Positions 17,260 to 26,072 are shown, counted from the first letter of the stretch. The stretch is 44,284 nt of DNA from Lachnospiraceae bacterium (GCA_015057085.1 SVFB01000008.1:1-44284); one strand, 5' to 3'. A program made the numbers and translations. The notes: generated by a model not told the origin, from the sequence alone.

Positions 17260-18540
17260 ATGTTATTAATCAAAAACGGACATTTAATCGATCCTGCATC
17301 CGGTGTGGATGCGCCAATGGATTTACTCATTGTTCAGGGAAAGGTTCTGCAGATTGCAAAGCCAAATCAAATAAAGGCAGAGGATGATGTGAAAGTCATC
17401 GATGCATCCGGTATGATTGTAGCGCCTGGATTTGTGGATGTGCATGTGCATTTTAGAGATCCGGGACTGACTTACAAAGAAGATATTCAGACCGGAGCTG
17501 CCGCAGCTGCCGCAGGCGGATATACCACTGTGGTTTGTATGGCAAATACGAAGCCGCCAATCGATTCGGTAGAAACTTTCAAAGAGGTTTGGGAGCGAGA
17601 GCAGAAGCTTCCAATCCATGTACTTCAGGCTGCCAATGTCACCATGGGAATGAAAGGTCAGGAATTGACTGATATGGATGCATTAAAAGCAACCGGTGCA
17701 GTGGGCTTTACCGATGATGGTGTGCCAATTGCAGACGAGAAGCTTATGGTTTCGGCATTGCAGAAATGCAAAGAACTTGATGTGCCAATCTCTCTGCACG
17801 AAGAGGATCCGGCGCTGATGATCAGTCCCGGTGTCAACAAGGGGAAAGTATCGGATGCCCTCGGCCTTGGTGGAGCACCGGAGGAAGCCGAATATGTATT
17901 GGTTGCAAGAGATGTGATGCTCAATCAAAAGATTGGAGCGAAACTGGATATTCAGCATATTTCATCCAAAACCACGGTTGAGATATTAAGACAGGCAAAG
18001 GCACATGGAATCTGTGTGTACGGGGAAGTGACCCCGCAACATTTGGCTGCGACAGAGGATTTGGTTTTGGAGAAAGGCGCACTCGCAAGAGTGAATCCGC
18101 CGCTTCGTACTGAAGCAGATCGTATGGCTTTAATCAAAGGACTTTCTGATGGAACCATCGATATGATTGCCACAGATCATGCACCGCACAGTGCTGAGGA
18201 AAAGTCGGAGCCAATTGCATCTGCACCGAGCGGAATGATAGGCCTAGAGACTGCCCTTGGCCTGGTATGGACATATGTAGTAAAGCCGCAACTTGCATCT
18301 CCGAAGACAGTGATTGCAGCATTGACTGTAAATCCGGCAAATCTGTATCAAATCCCTGCTGGAAAAGTTCAGGAAAATGCATCTGCGGATTTGGTGATTT
18401 TTGATCCAAACGAAGAGTGGACCGTGCCGGAGACATTTGCATCGAAAGCAACCAATTCACCTTTTATCGGTTGGAAGCTATCCGGAAAGGTGAAATATAC
18501 CATTTGCAACGGAGAGATTGTATATCAGAGTTTAGGATAG
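17260..18540 (+). CDS. pyrC: Dihydroorotase
   Basis: The 426-residue amidohydrolase closes carbamoyl-aspartate to dihydroorotate in pyrimidine synthesis. Metal ligands His62 and His64 lie in DVHVHFRDPG, and a later metal Asp306 lies in ATDHAPHS. Length and the GFVDVHVH start of the barrel fit the class I type. No other pyr gene is nearby. A TATAAT at 17217, inside the spacer after the MATE gene, may give it its own promoter. Confidence 0.94.
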   Translation: MLLIKNGHLIDPASGVDAPMDLLIVQGKVLQIAKPNQIKAEDDVKVIDASGMIVAPGFVDVHVHFRDPGLTYKEDIQTGAAAAAAGGYTTVVCMANTKPPIDSVETFKEVWEREQKLPIHVLQAANVTMGMKGQELTDMDALKATGAVGFTDDGVPIADEKLMVSALQKCKELDVPISLHEEDPALMISPGVNKGKVSDALGLGGAPEEAEYVLVARDVMLNQKIGAKLDIQHISSKTTVEILRQAKAHGICVYGEVTPQHLAATEDLVLEKGALARVNPPLRTEADRMALIKGLSDGTIDMIATDHAPHSAEEKSEPIASAPSGMIGLETALGLVWTYVVKPQLASPKTVIAALTVNPANLYQIPAGKVQENASADLVIFDPNEEWTVPETFASKATNSPFIGWKLSGKVKYTICNGEIVYQSLG

Positions 18541-18609
18541 TGCTAGTTTTGTGTCGTATATTTGCTTTTTTTGACGTTTTTTGGATGTTAAAATAATCCA
18601 CGGACAAAA

Positions 18610-18661
18610 ACGGCCTTGGGGAGGTGCCGATTTGGCATAGACCCTTGGCCGTATTTTTTTT
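18610..18661 (+). terminator. Intrinsic terminator after pyrC
   Basis: The stem pairs ACGGCC (18610-18615) with GGCCGT (18647-18652), then GGG with CCC across a TT/TT internal loop, and TGCC with GGCA at the tip. Eight T residues follow. It could instead be an attenuator of the transporter gene if the TTGACG at 18571 is part of a promoter, but no good -10 box is spaced from it. Confidence 0.75.
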
Positions 18662-18688
18662 GCAAAAAAGCAAAAGAGGAGACAAGAC

Positions 18689-20074
18689 ATGCAAGAACAA
18701 AAAACAAACAAATCTGAAGTTAGTACTGCATTTAAGTGGTTTCATGCCACCTCTGTAAATGGTGGTGCGATGATGGTCGCTGCAGTATTGGCAAGCTACT
18801 TATCAGCCTACATGACTGACAACCTTGGCATCCCGGCGGCAACCTGTTCGCTGATTATGTTAATATCTACATTGTGGGATGCGATTAATGATCCGATTAT
18901 GGGTGTGATTGCAGATAGAACACATACAAGATTCGGTCGATACAGAACTTATTTTTTGTTTGCTCCGATTTTATTAATGTTCTTTTCTGTCATGATTTGG
19001 ATTGACTGGGGCTTTACAAGCAGCACTGCAAAGGCGATTTATATTTTAATTATGTATATCGGATATGGTATGACTGTAACGATGTATACCATGCCTCAAA
19101 TGGCAATTTTACCTGCAGCAGTGAAAAGTGATGCGGAGAGAAATAAAATCATCGTGATGGGAGCCGGAACCTGTGCGGCAGCATTTACAATCGGCAATAC
19201 CTTTACACCGCAGATCACTTCCTTCTTTAAGGGAATTGGTTTCTCCAACGGATATGTTCCGTTTATGGCAGTATGCGGAGTCCTGGCGATGATTTCATTC
19301 TGGGGATTGTTCCATACCGCAAAAGGACAGGAGCGTTATATCACTGAGCCGGATCCAAATCCGCTGAAAGGAATTGGAATGGTATTAAAGCATGGTGCGG
19401 TTTGGCCTTATATCCTGGCCTGGGTTATGGCTTCTATGGGTTATGGACTCATGTTCTCATCATCAGTTTATTATATGACTTACTACTGGCAGAGACCGGA
19501 TCTGATTTCTACCTATATGTTGGTCATTTCAATTGGAGCATTGATTTCAATGATCGTAGCAATGCCGATTGTAGTGAAGGTGTTTAAGAATGCAGAACGC
19601 GCATTGATTTTTTCACAGGCAACCACAATTGCGTTATATCTCATTTTATTCTTCTTTGGAAAGACCAATTTTGTATTGCTTTGTGCATTGACTTTCGTGG
19701 CATCAGTTACAGGAGCAATGCAGAATGCGCTTGTGAATATTCTGGTAAATGATACCATTGATTATATTCTCCTTGTAGAAGGCAAGACCGCCAATGGATT
19801 GATTTCTTCTATTAAGGGATTTGCTCAAAAGTGTGGAAATACAGTAACTTCATCCGGAATTCTTGCAATTCTTGCAATTTCAGGATATGTGGCAGGTGAT
19901 ATCGGAGGACAGCCGAAATCAGCAATGTTTGCATTGAACTTTACGAAATTTATGCTTCCATCTATTACAGGTATCATTTTGATTTTGTGTGTGGTATTTG
20001 GTCCAATCAAGCACCACAGAGCTGCGATTGAAAAGATGAAAGAAGAAATGCATGCCAATGCAAAAAATTTATAG
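18689..20074 (+). CDS. GPH-family (MelB-like) sugar:cation symporter
   Basis: The 461-residue protein has about twelve membrane helices and the signature of glycoside-pentoside-hexuronide transporters: DAINDPIMGVIADRTHTRFGRYR (about residues 66-88), whose paired aspartates bind the coupling cation in MelB. It probably imports a sugar or glycoside with sodium or protons. AGAGGAG precedes the ATG. No glycosidase gene lies beside it, so the substrate cannot be deduced from context. Confidence 0.9.
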   Translation: MQEQKTNKSEVSTAFKWFHATSVNGGAMMVAAVLASYLSAYMTDNLGIPAATCSLIMLISTLWDAINDPIMGVIADRTHTRFGRYRTYFLFAPILLMFFSVMIWIDWGFTSSTAKAIYILIMYIGYGMTVTMYTMPQMAILPAAVKSDAERNKIIVMGAGTCAAAFTIGNTFTPQITSFFKGIGFSNGYVPFMAVCGVLAMISFWGLFHTAKGQERYITEPDPNPLKGIGMVLKHGAVWPYILAWVMASMGYGLMFSSSVYYMTYYWQRPDLISTYMLVISIGALISMIVAMPIVVKVFKNAERALIFSQATTIALYLILFFFGKTNFVLLCALTFVASVTGAMQNALVNILVNDTIDYILLVEGKTANGLISSIKGFAQKCGNTVTSSGILAILAISGYVAGDIGGQPKSAMFALNFTKFMLPSITGIILILCVVFGPIKHHRAAIEKMKEEMHANAKNL

Positions 20075-20209
20075 AAAAGTGATAAAGGAGGGATGAAAAA
20101 AACGATACGATGTGATATAGTTGTTATATCTAGTTATGTTATGAGGGGGAAAAGGGAAAGAATTTGGATACATAGACAGATGATTTAACAACTATGAGGT
20201 TGGGACAAA

Positions 20210-20599
20210 TTGGGCAAAAAAGTAGAAGTGACGCCGGGAGAAATGCTTGACATTATCAGTCGAAGCAGCGTTGTCCATACGAGCGAACGTACAGAACTGT
20301 ATAGTATATATGATTTTGAAAAGCTGGTGAGGGATGGAAGTGTCTCGGATAAGACTGCCACTGCAAGATTGGTAATAGGTGGCTTTGCCAATGATTCTTA
20401 TCATATTTATATTGATCGAAGACTGGTTGCCAGAAGCACCGGATTGATTACCTATGAAGGCTTGCTGAAAATGTATGATGCAACACAATTGCAAGTTGAA
20501 GTGACATACAAAGCGCAGCGTTTCTTTACCAGAGAAGAATATAAGCGAAATAAAGCAAACACTCGTAAAAATAAAAATAAAAAGCAGGCAACTGCATAA
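20210..20599 (+). CDS. Uncharacterised 129-residue basic protein
   Basis: I do not recognise this protein. It starts at TTG, chosen because GAGG lies about ten bases upstream and no suitable ATG exists near the front (the ATG at 20243 has its purine run only two bases away). The body (residues 1-105) looks like a compact alpha/beta fold. The last 25 residues are rich in Lys, Arg and Asn, which suggests nucleic-acid or ribosome contact. There is no signal peptide or membrane helix. It is followed directly by a strong terminator, supporting a real gene. Confidence 0.75.
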   Translation: MGKKVEVTPGEMLDIISRSSVVHTSERTELYSIYDFEKLVRDGSVSDKTATARLVIGGFANDSYHIYIDRRLVARSTGLITYEGLLKMYDATQLQVEVTYKAQRFFTREEYKRNKANTRKNKNKKQATA

Positions 20600-20600
20600 A

Positions 20601-20635
20601 AGACCGTACATTTGAAGGAATGTACGGTCTTTTTT
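20601..20635 (+). terminator. Intrinsic terminator
   Basis: AGACCGTACA (20601-20610) pairs with TGTACGGTCT (20621-20630), a perfect 10-bp stem, followed by a T run to 20635. On the minus strand the A-rich flank gives little U tract, so it mainly ends the 20210-20599 gene. Confidence 0.92.
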
Positions 20636-20643
20636 GAATCAAT

Positions 20644-21408
20644 TTATAATTCATGTTCGCCTTTTTTCTTTGTAATCTCTTTCATATAAGCGGCTGTGAT
20701 AATACCGGAAGGAAGGGCGATTACGGCGACACCTACGAGGGAGGATAGAACCGTAATGAAACGTCCGATATCAGTCTGGGGCGAGATGTCACCATAACCG
20801 ATAGTCGTAATCGATATCGCGGACCAATAAACTGCCTCAAAGAAACTGTTAAAAGTTGCCACTGGAGCCTCAGGCTCTACCTGGTAAATAATCATGGCAG
20901 TCGCAATGATATAGATAACGGTCAACAGAAGGACTGCAAACAGCTGACTCTTGACTCTTCGGATAACATTTTCGATGATGCGCATGGTCTTTGAGTATCG
21001 GGCCAGTTTGAGCAGACGGAACACTCGGAAAATGCGGAACATACTGAAAATCTTACCCGCCGGTCCCGGAAGGATGCTTAGAATCGGGATGATGGAGAGC
21101 AAATCCACTATGGCCATGGGAGAAAAAGCATAGGCAATGTATGCTTTATAGATTTTCACACCCATCTTATAGTCTGCGGTAAACACACGCAAAACGTAAT
21201 CTAAAAGAAATAAAACAACAGTGAAGATATCAATCAGTTTGACATAAATATTGGCAGATTGAACCGAAGGCTTTAACATCAGTGGAATCAGCCCCACAAT
21301 CACAGCTACAAGAATCATAATATCATATGCTTTGCTGGCGATATCGCCTTTATGGGAGGCTTCTACAATTTCATATATTCTTTTCTTAATGCGATCCAGT
21401 TTAGTCAT
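20644..21408 (-). CDS. Voltage-gated potassium channel
   Basis: The 254-residue membrane protein has six helices with a Kv-type plan. S4 shows positive residues at every third position (FRIFRVFRLLKLARYSK, about residues 120-137), a voltage sensor. The pore has the selectivity filter TTIGYGD (201-207). It should pass potassium out of or into the cell in response to membrane potential. The ATG at 21408 is chosen, with AGGAG 11 bases upstream; a TTG at 21432 is in frame but overlaps that site. It appears co-transcribed with the small membrane protein at 21441-21593. Confidence 0.92.
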   Translation of the reverse strand: MTKLDRIKKRIYEIVEASHKGDIASKAYDIMILVAVIVGLIPLMLKPSVQSANIYVKLIDIFTVVLFLLDYVLRVFTADYKMGVKIYKAYIAYAFSPMAIVDLLSIIPILSILPGPAGKIFSMFRIFRVFRLLKLARYSKTMRIIENVIRRVKSQLFAVLLLTVIYIIATAMIIYQVEPEAPVATFNSFFEAVYWSAISITTIGYGDISPQTDIGRFITVLSSLVGVAVIALPSGIITAAYMKEITKKKGEHEL

Positions 21409-21440
21409 AATAGTAGATGCTCCTTTGTCCAAAATTTATA

Positions 21441-21593
21441 TCAGTAAATAGAAAGAAATGCCATAATTCCGAGGAACACAAGGATAACCACAGAAGCCGC
21501 ACAGAAGAGAACCACAAGCAGATTGGCGATGTGATTTTTTTCTTCAATGCCGGAATCTCCAATGACTTTTTCTTTGGTTTGAAACAATTTCAT
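21441..21593 (-). CDS. 50-residue single-helix membrane protein
   Basis: This small reading frame begins with ATG at 21593, seven bases after a GGAG site, and ends with TGA at 21441. The first 20 residues are charged (MKLFQTKEKVIGDSGIEEKN), followed by one hydrophobic helix (about 22-48, NLLVVLFCAASVVILVFLGIM) and a short end, so it is a probable single-pass membrane protein. It lies 32 bases upstream of the potassium channel start on the same strand. I infer it may be an accessory subunit or regulator of the channel. I do not recognise a family. Confidence 0.75.
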   Translation of the reverse strand: MKLFQTKEKVIGDSGIEEKNHIANLLVVLFCAASVVILVFLGIMAFLSIY

Positions 21594-21753
21594 AAAGTAA
21601 CTCCAATTAACATAAGATTATAGTACGAATGTCCTATAAAAATTATAGCGACTGTAATGAAAAGACACAAATAATTTTTTGCACAAAAATTGATGCGTAA
21701 AATAGTGGAAAATGTATAAATGGAAAACATATATATAAATATTCTGATAATTG

Positions 21754-21762
21754 TGCTAGAAT
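21754..21762 (+). promoter_or_regulatory. Extended -10 promoter of the GGDEF/EAL gene
   Basis: TGC-TAGAAT fits the extended -10 pattern (TGnTATAAT with one mismatch) and lies about 35 bases before the start codon. The region 17 bases upstream (TATAAA) is a poor -35 box, which extended -10 promoters tolerate. Confidence 0.45.
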
Positions 21763-21796
21763 TTAATTATTAATTAACTAAAATCGGAGGATGGTT

Positions 21797-24700
21797 ATGG
21801 TTTATCAAGAGTATACGAAGGAAGATTTTAGTAAGAATTATATGGCAAAGCTATTGTCGGCAATGCCTGGGGGGTTTTTCGTTTATTGTGCGGACTTTGA
21901 TCGGGAAGAGATTTGGTATGCGAATCGTGCATTGCTTGATATCTACGATTGTGAGACTTCGGAAGAGTTTATGGAATTGACTGGTGGCTCTTTTAAAGGG
22001 ATGGTTCATGAAGCTGATTATGAGGCAGTCAAAGAGAGCATCTTAAGCCAGATAAATTCTAATGTTGAAAAGATGGACCAGGTTAGTTACCGCATTCGAA
22101 CCAGAAGCGGTGTGGTAAAGTATGTCAATGATTACGGTCGCTATTATGAAGATCCGAGTCTGGGACCGTTGTTCTTCGTTTTTATAGAAGATACGGATTT
22201 TTATATCGATCATTTGACCGGTCTTTATAATCGTGCGGGTTTTTTGGCAAATGCTGAAAAAGTAAAAGCAAATTATTTATCAGAGGGAGAGGAACCTACG
22301 ATTATCGCCTTTGATTTTAAAGGCATGAAAGGATTTAATGCGCGCTACGGGCTTCCGGAGGGCGATAATATATTGTGCATTTTTGCATCGATTATCAGCA
22401 GTCACTTTGGAAGGGACTGCTGTTCGCGTTTTGGAGAGGATCATTTCTATGCAGTTGCCAGGGCAGAGAATCTGCAAAGTCATCTGGAAGCAATCATAGA
22501 AGAATTGCATCATGCAAATGATGGTCGAACGCTTCCGGTGAAGATTGGCTTGTCGGAATATCAAAAGGAAATATCTCTGAATGCAGCCTGTGACCGCGCC
22601 CGTATGGCCTGCGAAGCACAAAAGAGTGTGTTTGGTTCCAGTATTGGCAGCTTCACGGAAAAGATGTCGGAGCAGTATTTAAAAAATGAATATATTTTGA
22701 CACATCTGGATGAGGCGATTGAAAAAGGATGGATTATCCCATACGTTCAGCCAATTGTCCGTACTTTATCCGGGCGTGTATGCGGCGCGGAAGCATTGAC
22801 AAGGTGGATTGACCCAATCCAGGGATTTATTTCTCCGGGAGATTTTATTCCGTTGTTGGAGTCAAATGGTCTGTCTTACAAATTGGATGCATATATGATT
22901 CGCCGCGTGGCAGAAAAAATGGGGCAGATTTTGAAGGCAGGCATGCCAATTGTACCGGTTTCTGTCAATATTTCTCGTGCCGATTTTGATTATTGTGATC
23001 CGGTACAAATTGTAACGGATGCATTAGATGAGTTTGGTGTGCGTCATTCGTTGATGTCTGTTGAAATCACCGAGAGCGCGTTTATGGCGGATACAGAATT
23101 TTTAAAGGAGGCCATAGAGCGGTTTCATGATGCAGGAATTGAAGTGAAAATGGATGACTTCGGAAGCGGATATTCCTCTTTAAATACGATAAAAGATTTT
23201 AATTTTGATGAGATTAAAATTGATATGTTATTTATGCGCTCCTTTGATGAGCGTTCGAAGGTGATTATCAAAAAGACTGTACAGTTGGCTAAAGAAATCG
23301 GAATGCACACTTTGGCAGAAGGTGTGGAAACCGAGGAACAGGTTGAATTCTTAAAGGAAATCGGCTGTGAAAAAATTCAGGGATATTATTATTTCAAGCC
23401 GGATTTGTATGAGCATCAGGTGGAGCGCCTGAAGGAAAAGAATTTGATTCCTGAGACAAGGGATGATAATGTGGTATATCAGCAAATCGGAAAGATTGAT
23501 TTGCTTTCCGATGTTGCGATTGGGCTGTTTAATTATGATGGAGAAAACTTCCGTTCAATTCACGAGAATCAACGCTATAAAGATTTGATTCAAAAGACGG
23601 GTATTTCTGTGCGCGAGGCGCTTGAGAAAAACATGAATCAGGGGGATTCTCTATTGCGCCAGCGCTTCCGTGCTTTGGCAGAGCGCACCGCCATCAGCAA
23701 AGAAACGGAATACATGAACTTTGTGCTGCGGGATCGCTATTATCAATATACATTTAAAGAAGTGATTCAAGGCGACAAGGGACAGGTGCTGTATGCCACC
23801 ATTGATGATATGGCTTTTGAGGAAAAGGAACACTCAAAGCGGTTAGATGGTGTATTGCGAAATGTAGTCTCTTTGTATGAGGCAATCTATCTTGTGGATT
23901 TAAATGAGGATACAAGAACAGTGGTTCTCAGCAATGTTCCGACGGAGCGAGAAGGTGATGTGAATACCGGATTACATGCATTTTATGCGCAGTATGCTCC
24001 ACGTACATTTTATCCGGAAGACTTGGCAAGATGGAAGGAATTTACCAGTCGCGAATATATCCGCAAAGGATTTGAAGAATCAGAAAAAGGATTCTATCAG
24101 GATGCATTTCGTGTAAAAGATGGGGATGGCAATTTTGTATGGAAAAACTTTTTTATCGCTGCCATTCCGGAATCTGATGGAAAGCGTTTTTTGGTATGTG
24201 TGCAACCGTCGACGATTGAAAAATATAATCAAAAATTTACAAGTGAAAGCACTATTGTAGATGAGGCATTGGAGAAGAGCCTTTTGGATGCACTCTTAAC
24301 GGAATCCGGGCTCCGGTTCTTCTGGAAAGATACCAATCGCAGATTTGTGGGTGTGACACAGGCCTTTTTGGATTATTACGGATTTGAATCGGCAGATAGA
24401 GTCATTGGTAAAAATGATGAAGAAATGTGCTGGCATACGAATGATTCTTTTTATCGGGAGAACGAGATTCGTGTATTGACAAAAGGGGAGATTATTCGAC
24501 ATTCTCCTGGGCAAAATATTGTCAAAGGAGTTGTGCATAATATCGCTGCGACCAAATTCCCGCTTTATCAAAACGGCAAAATCATCGGTTTGATGGGATA
24601 TATGATTGACATCGAAGATGATATCAAATCGGAAAGCGCGTTAAATCGCGGAAGCCTGATCGATCAGGTTACAGGAATGATGAATGCGAATGGGCAGTTG

Positions 24701-25111
24701 GTGGTTATGATGGGCATGGACGAGAATCTTCATACCAATAAAGAAGACTATATCTATATTGCGATTGATGTCCCGGAGTATGCAGAAATTCTAGAGGATT
24801 ACTCAGCTTCTATAGCAGAAGAGCTAATCAAAAAGGTATCAAAGGTGATTCAAACATCCTTTGGCCCTACAGCGGTTATTTTTAGAGAAAACGATTGCAG
24901 ATTCGGTGTGGCAATGAGATCTGGAACCTCGGATAAAATTGAGAGCGCTGTGATGAAATGTGTAGATGCTATCAATGATATCAAAGAGGTATCTGATCGC
25001 AAATGCAGAGTTCATGTGAAATGTGGTATTGCCCACAGTGCGGAAGGCGCAAATATGCAAGAAGTCATAGAATTGGCTAAAAAACGTGGGAAAGAGAGAA
25101 AAGATTCCTAA
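21797..25111 (+). CDS. Multidomain PAS/GGDEF/EAL protein, probable c-di-GMP phosphodiesterase
   Basis: This 1104-residue cytoplasmic protein probably degrades cyclic di-GMP. In order it has an N-terminal PAS-like domain (about 1-130), a GGDEF fold whose signature is degenerate (FGEDH at 212-216), an EAL domain (about 300-550), two or three PAS-like domains (about 560-950), and a C-terminal GGDEF-like fold that is also degenerate (RENDCRFGV where GGDEF should be). The EAL catalytic motifs look intact: AEALTRW with Glu332, DDFGSGYSS, KIDMLF and EGVETEEQ. The start at 21797 has GGAGG six bases upstream; the ATG at 21791 is too close to it. No membrane helix is seen. Confidence 0.9.
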   Translation: MVYQEYTKEDFSKNYMAKLLSAMPGGFFVYCADFDREEIWYANRALLDIYDCETSEEFMELTGGSFKGMVHEADYEAVKESILSQINSNVEKMDQVSYRIRTRSGVVKYVNDYGRYYEDPSLGPLFFVFIEDTDFYIDHLTGLYNRAGFLANAEKVKANYLSEGEEPTIIAFDFKGMKGFNARYGLPEGDNILCIFASIISSHFGRDCCSRFGEDHFYAVARAENLQSHLEAIIEELHHANDGRTLPVKIGLSEYQKEISLNAACDRARMACEAQKSVFGSSIGSFTEKMSEQYLKNEYILTHLDEAIEKGWIIPYVQPIVRTLSGRVCGAEALTRWIDPIQGFISPGDFIPLLESNGLSYKLDAYMIRRVAEKMGQILKAGMPIVPVSVNISRADFDYCDPVQIVTDALDEFGVRHSLMSVEITESAFMADTEFLKEAIERFHDAGIEVKMDDFGSGYSSLNTIKDFNFDEIKIDMLFMRSFDERSKVIIKKTVQLAKEIGMHTLAEGVETEEQVEFLKEIGCEKIQGYYYFKPDLYEHQVERLKEKNLIPETRDDNVVYQQIGKIDLLSDVAIGLFNYDGENFRSIHENQRYKDLIQKTGISVREALEKNMNQGDSLLRQRFRALAERTAISKETEYMNFVLRDRYYQYTFKEVIQGDKGQVLYATIDDMAFEEKEHSKRLDGVLRNVVSLYEAIYLVDLNEDTRTVVLSNVPTEREGDVNTGLHAFYAQYAPRTFYPEDLARWKEFTSREYIRKGFEESEKGFYQDAFRVKDGDGNFVWKNFFIAAIPESDGKRFLVCVQPSTIEKYNQKFTSESTIVDEALEKSLLDALLTESGLRFFWKDTNRRFVGVTQAFLDYYGFESADRVIGKNDEEMCWHTNDSFYRENEIRVLTKGEIIRHSPGQNIVKGVVHNIAATKFPLYQNGKIIGLMGYMIDIEDDIKSESALNRGSLIDQVTGMMNANGQLVVMMGMDENLHTNKEDYIYIAIDVPEYAEILEDYSASIAEELIKKVSKVIQTSFGPTAVIFRENDCRFGVAMRSGTSDKIESAVMKCVDAINDIKEVSDRKCRVHVKCGIAHSAEGANMQEVIELAKKRGKERKDS

Positions 25112-25115
25112 AAAC

Positions 25116-25131
25116 ATTGACAGTTGTCAAT
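25116..25131. promoter_or_regulatory. Dyad ATTGACA-GT-TGTCAAT upstream of suf
   Basis: A perfect 7+7 base inverted repeat around a two-base centre. Its inner half-sites (TTGACA/TGTCAA) are identical to those of a dyad at 43767-43780 beside the TetR gene. The left half could also serve as a -35 box, with a weak TAACAA 17 bases on (25140). It lies just after the GGDEF/EAL stop codon. Confidence 0.4.
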
Positions 25132-25182
25132 AAAATTTGTAACAAATATGTATTGTCAGCAGTAGATCTAGTGAGTACAATG

Positions 25183-25228
25183 AAAATGCAACCAAGCTAT
25201 ATGTGGTGATATAGGGAGGTTGCATTTT
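25183..25228 (+). promoter_or_regulatory. Leader hairpin of the suf operon
   Basis: AAAATGCAACC (25183-25193) pairs perfectly with GGTTGCATTTT (25218-25228). Inside, CTATAT (25197-25202) pairs with ATATAG (25209-25214) around the loop GTGGTG. The 3' arm contains part of the GGGAGG ribosome site (25214-25219) of the leader ORF that starts at 25229, so folding would hide that site. No U tract follows, so it is probably not a simple terminator. Confidence 0.7.
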
Positions 25229-25312
25229 ATGATATTCAATTCCTTGTATTTCGGTAGGAATATAGGGATAAGGACAAATGGATTAAAAAATGAGAGGAAA
25301 TGTGAAGGATGA
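25229..25312 (+). CDS. Putative 27-residue leader peptide of the suf operon
   Basis: The frame starts with ATG at 25229, nine bases after GGGAGG, and encodes MIFNSLYFGRNIGIRTNGLK plus seven more residues including one Cys three from the end. Its TGA stop overlaps the sufC ATG (ATGA, 25309-25312). That arrangement and its good ribosome site contrast with the poor site of sufC (GAGAGG 11 bases away), so sufC translation may depend on ribosomes finishing this ORF. Whether the peptide itself matters is unknown. Confidence 0.55.
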   Translation: MIFNSLYFGRNIGIRTNGLKNERKCEG

Positions 25313-26070
25313 ATAAAACGTCAAAAGAAGTTCTCTTACAAGTAAAAGATATATCAGCATCCGTAGATGGGAAAAAAATTCTTTATGGAGTGAATTTGGA
25401 AGTGGGAGCCGGTGAGACCCATGTACTGATGGGACCAAATGGAGCCGGTAAGTCTACTTTAGGAAATGTATTAATGGGGAATCCGACCTATCAACTCGAG
25501 GGAGGACAAATTATCTTTGACGGTGAAGATATTACAAAACTATCACCGGATAAGCGTGCAACTGCCGGAATGTTTATGTCTTTTCAAAATCCGCTGGAAG
25601 TTCCGGGAATCTCTTTAAGCAGCTTTATCCGAAGCGCATTGATTGCTAAGACGAATAAACCGGTGAAGATTTTTCAGTTCCAAAAGCAGTTGGAGGAGAC
25701 GATGAAGCTGTTGGATATGGATCCGGATTATGCAAACAGGGATTTGAATGTGGGCTTTTCGGGAGGCGAGAAAAAGAAGGCTGAAATATTACAATTATTG
25801 ATGCTTTCCCCGAAACTTGCAATTTTGGATGAGACAGATTCCGGGTTGGATGTGGATGCTGTCCGCACTGTATCAAAGGGTATCCAGGAATATCAAAAAA
25901 AGCAAAACGGTGCCTTACTCATCATCACACATAGCACGAAAATACTGGAATCATTGGATGTGGATTACACGCATGTCATGGTGAAAGGTGAGATTGTGGA
26001 CAGCAAAGATGCCTCATTGGTAGAGGAAATCAATCGTGAAGGATTCGAGCGATACGAAGAAACGAGGTAA
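25309..26070 (+). CDS. sufC: Fe-S cluster assembly ATPase
   Basis: The 253-residue ABC-type ATPase powers the SufBCD scaffold that builds iron-sulfur clusters. Walker A GPNGAGKST, the signature FSGGEKKKAEIL and Walker B LAILDETDSGLD are all present, with the switch His in ITHS. It is soluble. It opens the operon sufC-B-D-S-U, which is the usual Suf system of Gram-positive bacteria. Its start codon overlaps the leader ORF stop. Confidence 0.96.
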   Translation: MNKTSKEVLLQVKDISASVDGKKILYGVNLEVGAGETHVLMGPNGAGKSTLGNVLMGNPTYQLEGGQIIFDGEDITKLSPDKRATAGMFMSFQNPLEVPGISLSSFIRSALIAKTNKPVKIFQFQKQLEETMKLLDMDPDYANRDLNVGFSGGEKKKAEILQLLMLSPKLAILDETDSGLDVDAVRTVSKGIQEYQKKQNGALLIITHSTKILESLDVDYTHVMVKGEIVDSKDASLVEEINREGFERYEETR

Positions 26071-26072
26071 TT

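Noticed and set aside
18571-18609. Promoter plus riboswitch reading of the pyrC/transporter spacer
   Set aside because: TTGACG has no -10 box at proper spacing, and the hairpin matches no riboswitch class I know. An ordinary terminator explains it.
20093-20188. 31-codon frame starting right after AAAGGAGGG
   Set aside because: The purine run is only one base from the ATG, too close for normal initiation, and the basic peptide looks random. It was kept only as a possible sRNA target site.
21417-21623. 68-codon plus-strand frame over the small membrane protein gene
   Set aside because: It is the antisense shadow of the minus-strand 50-residue gene, which has the ribosome site and a clear membrane helix.
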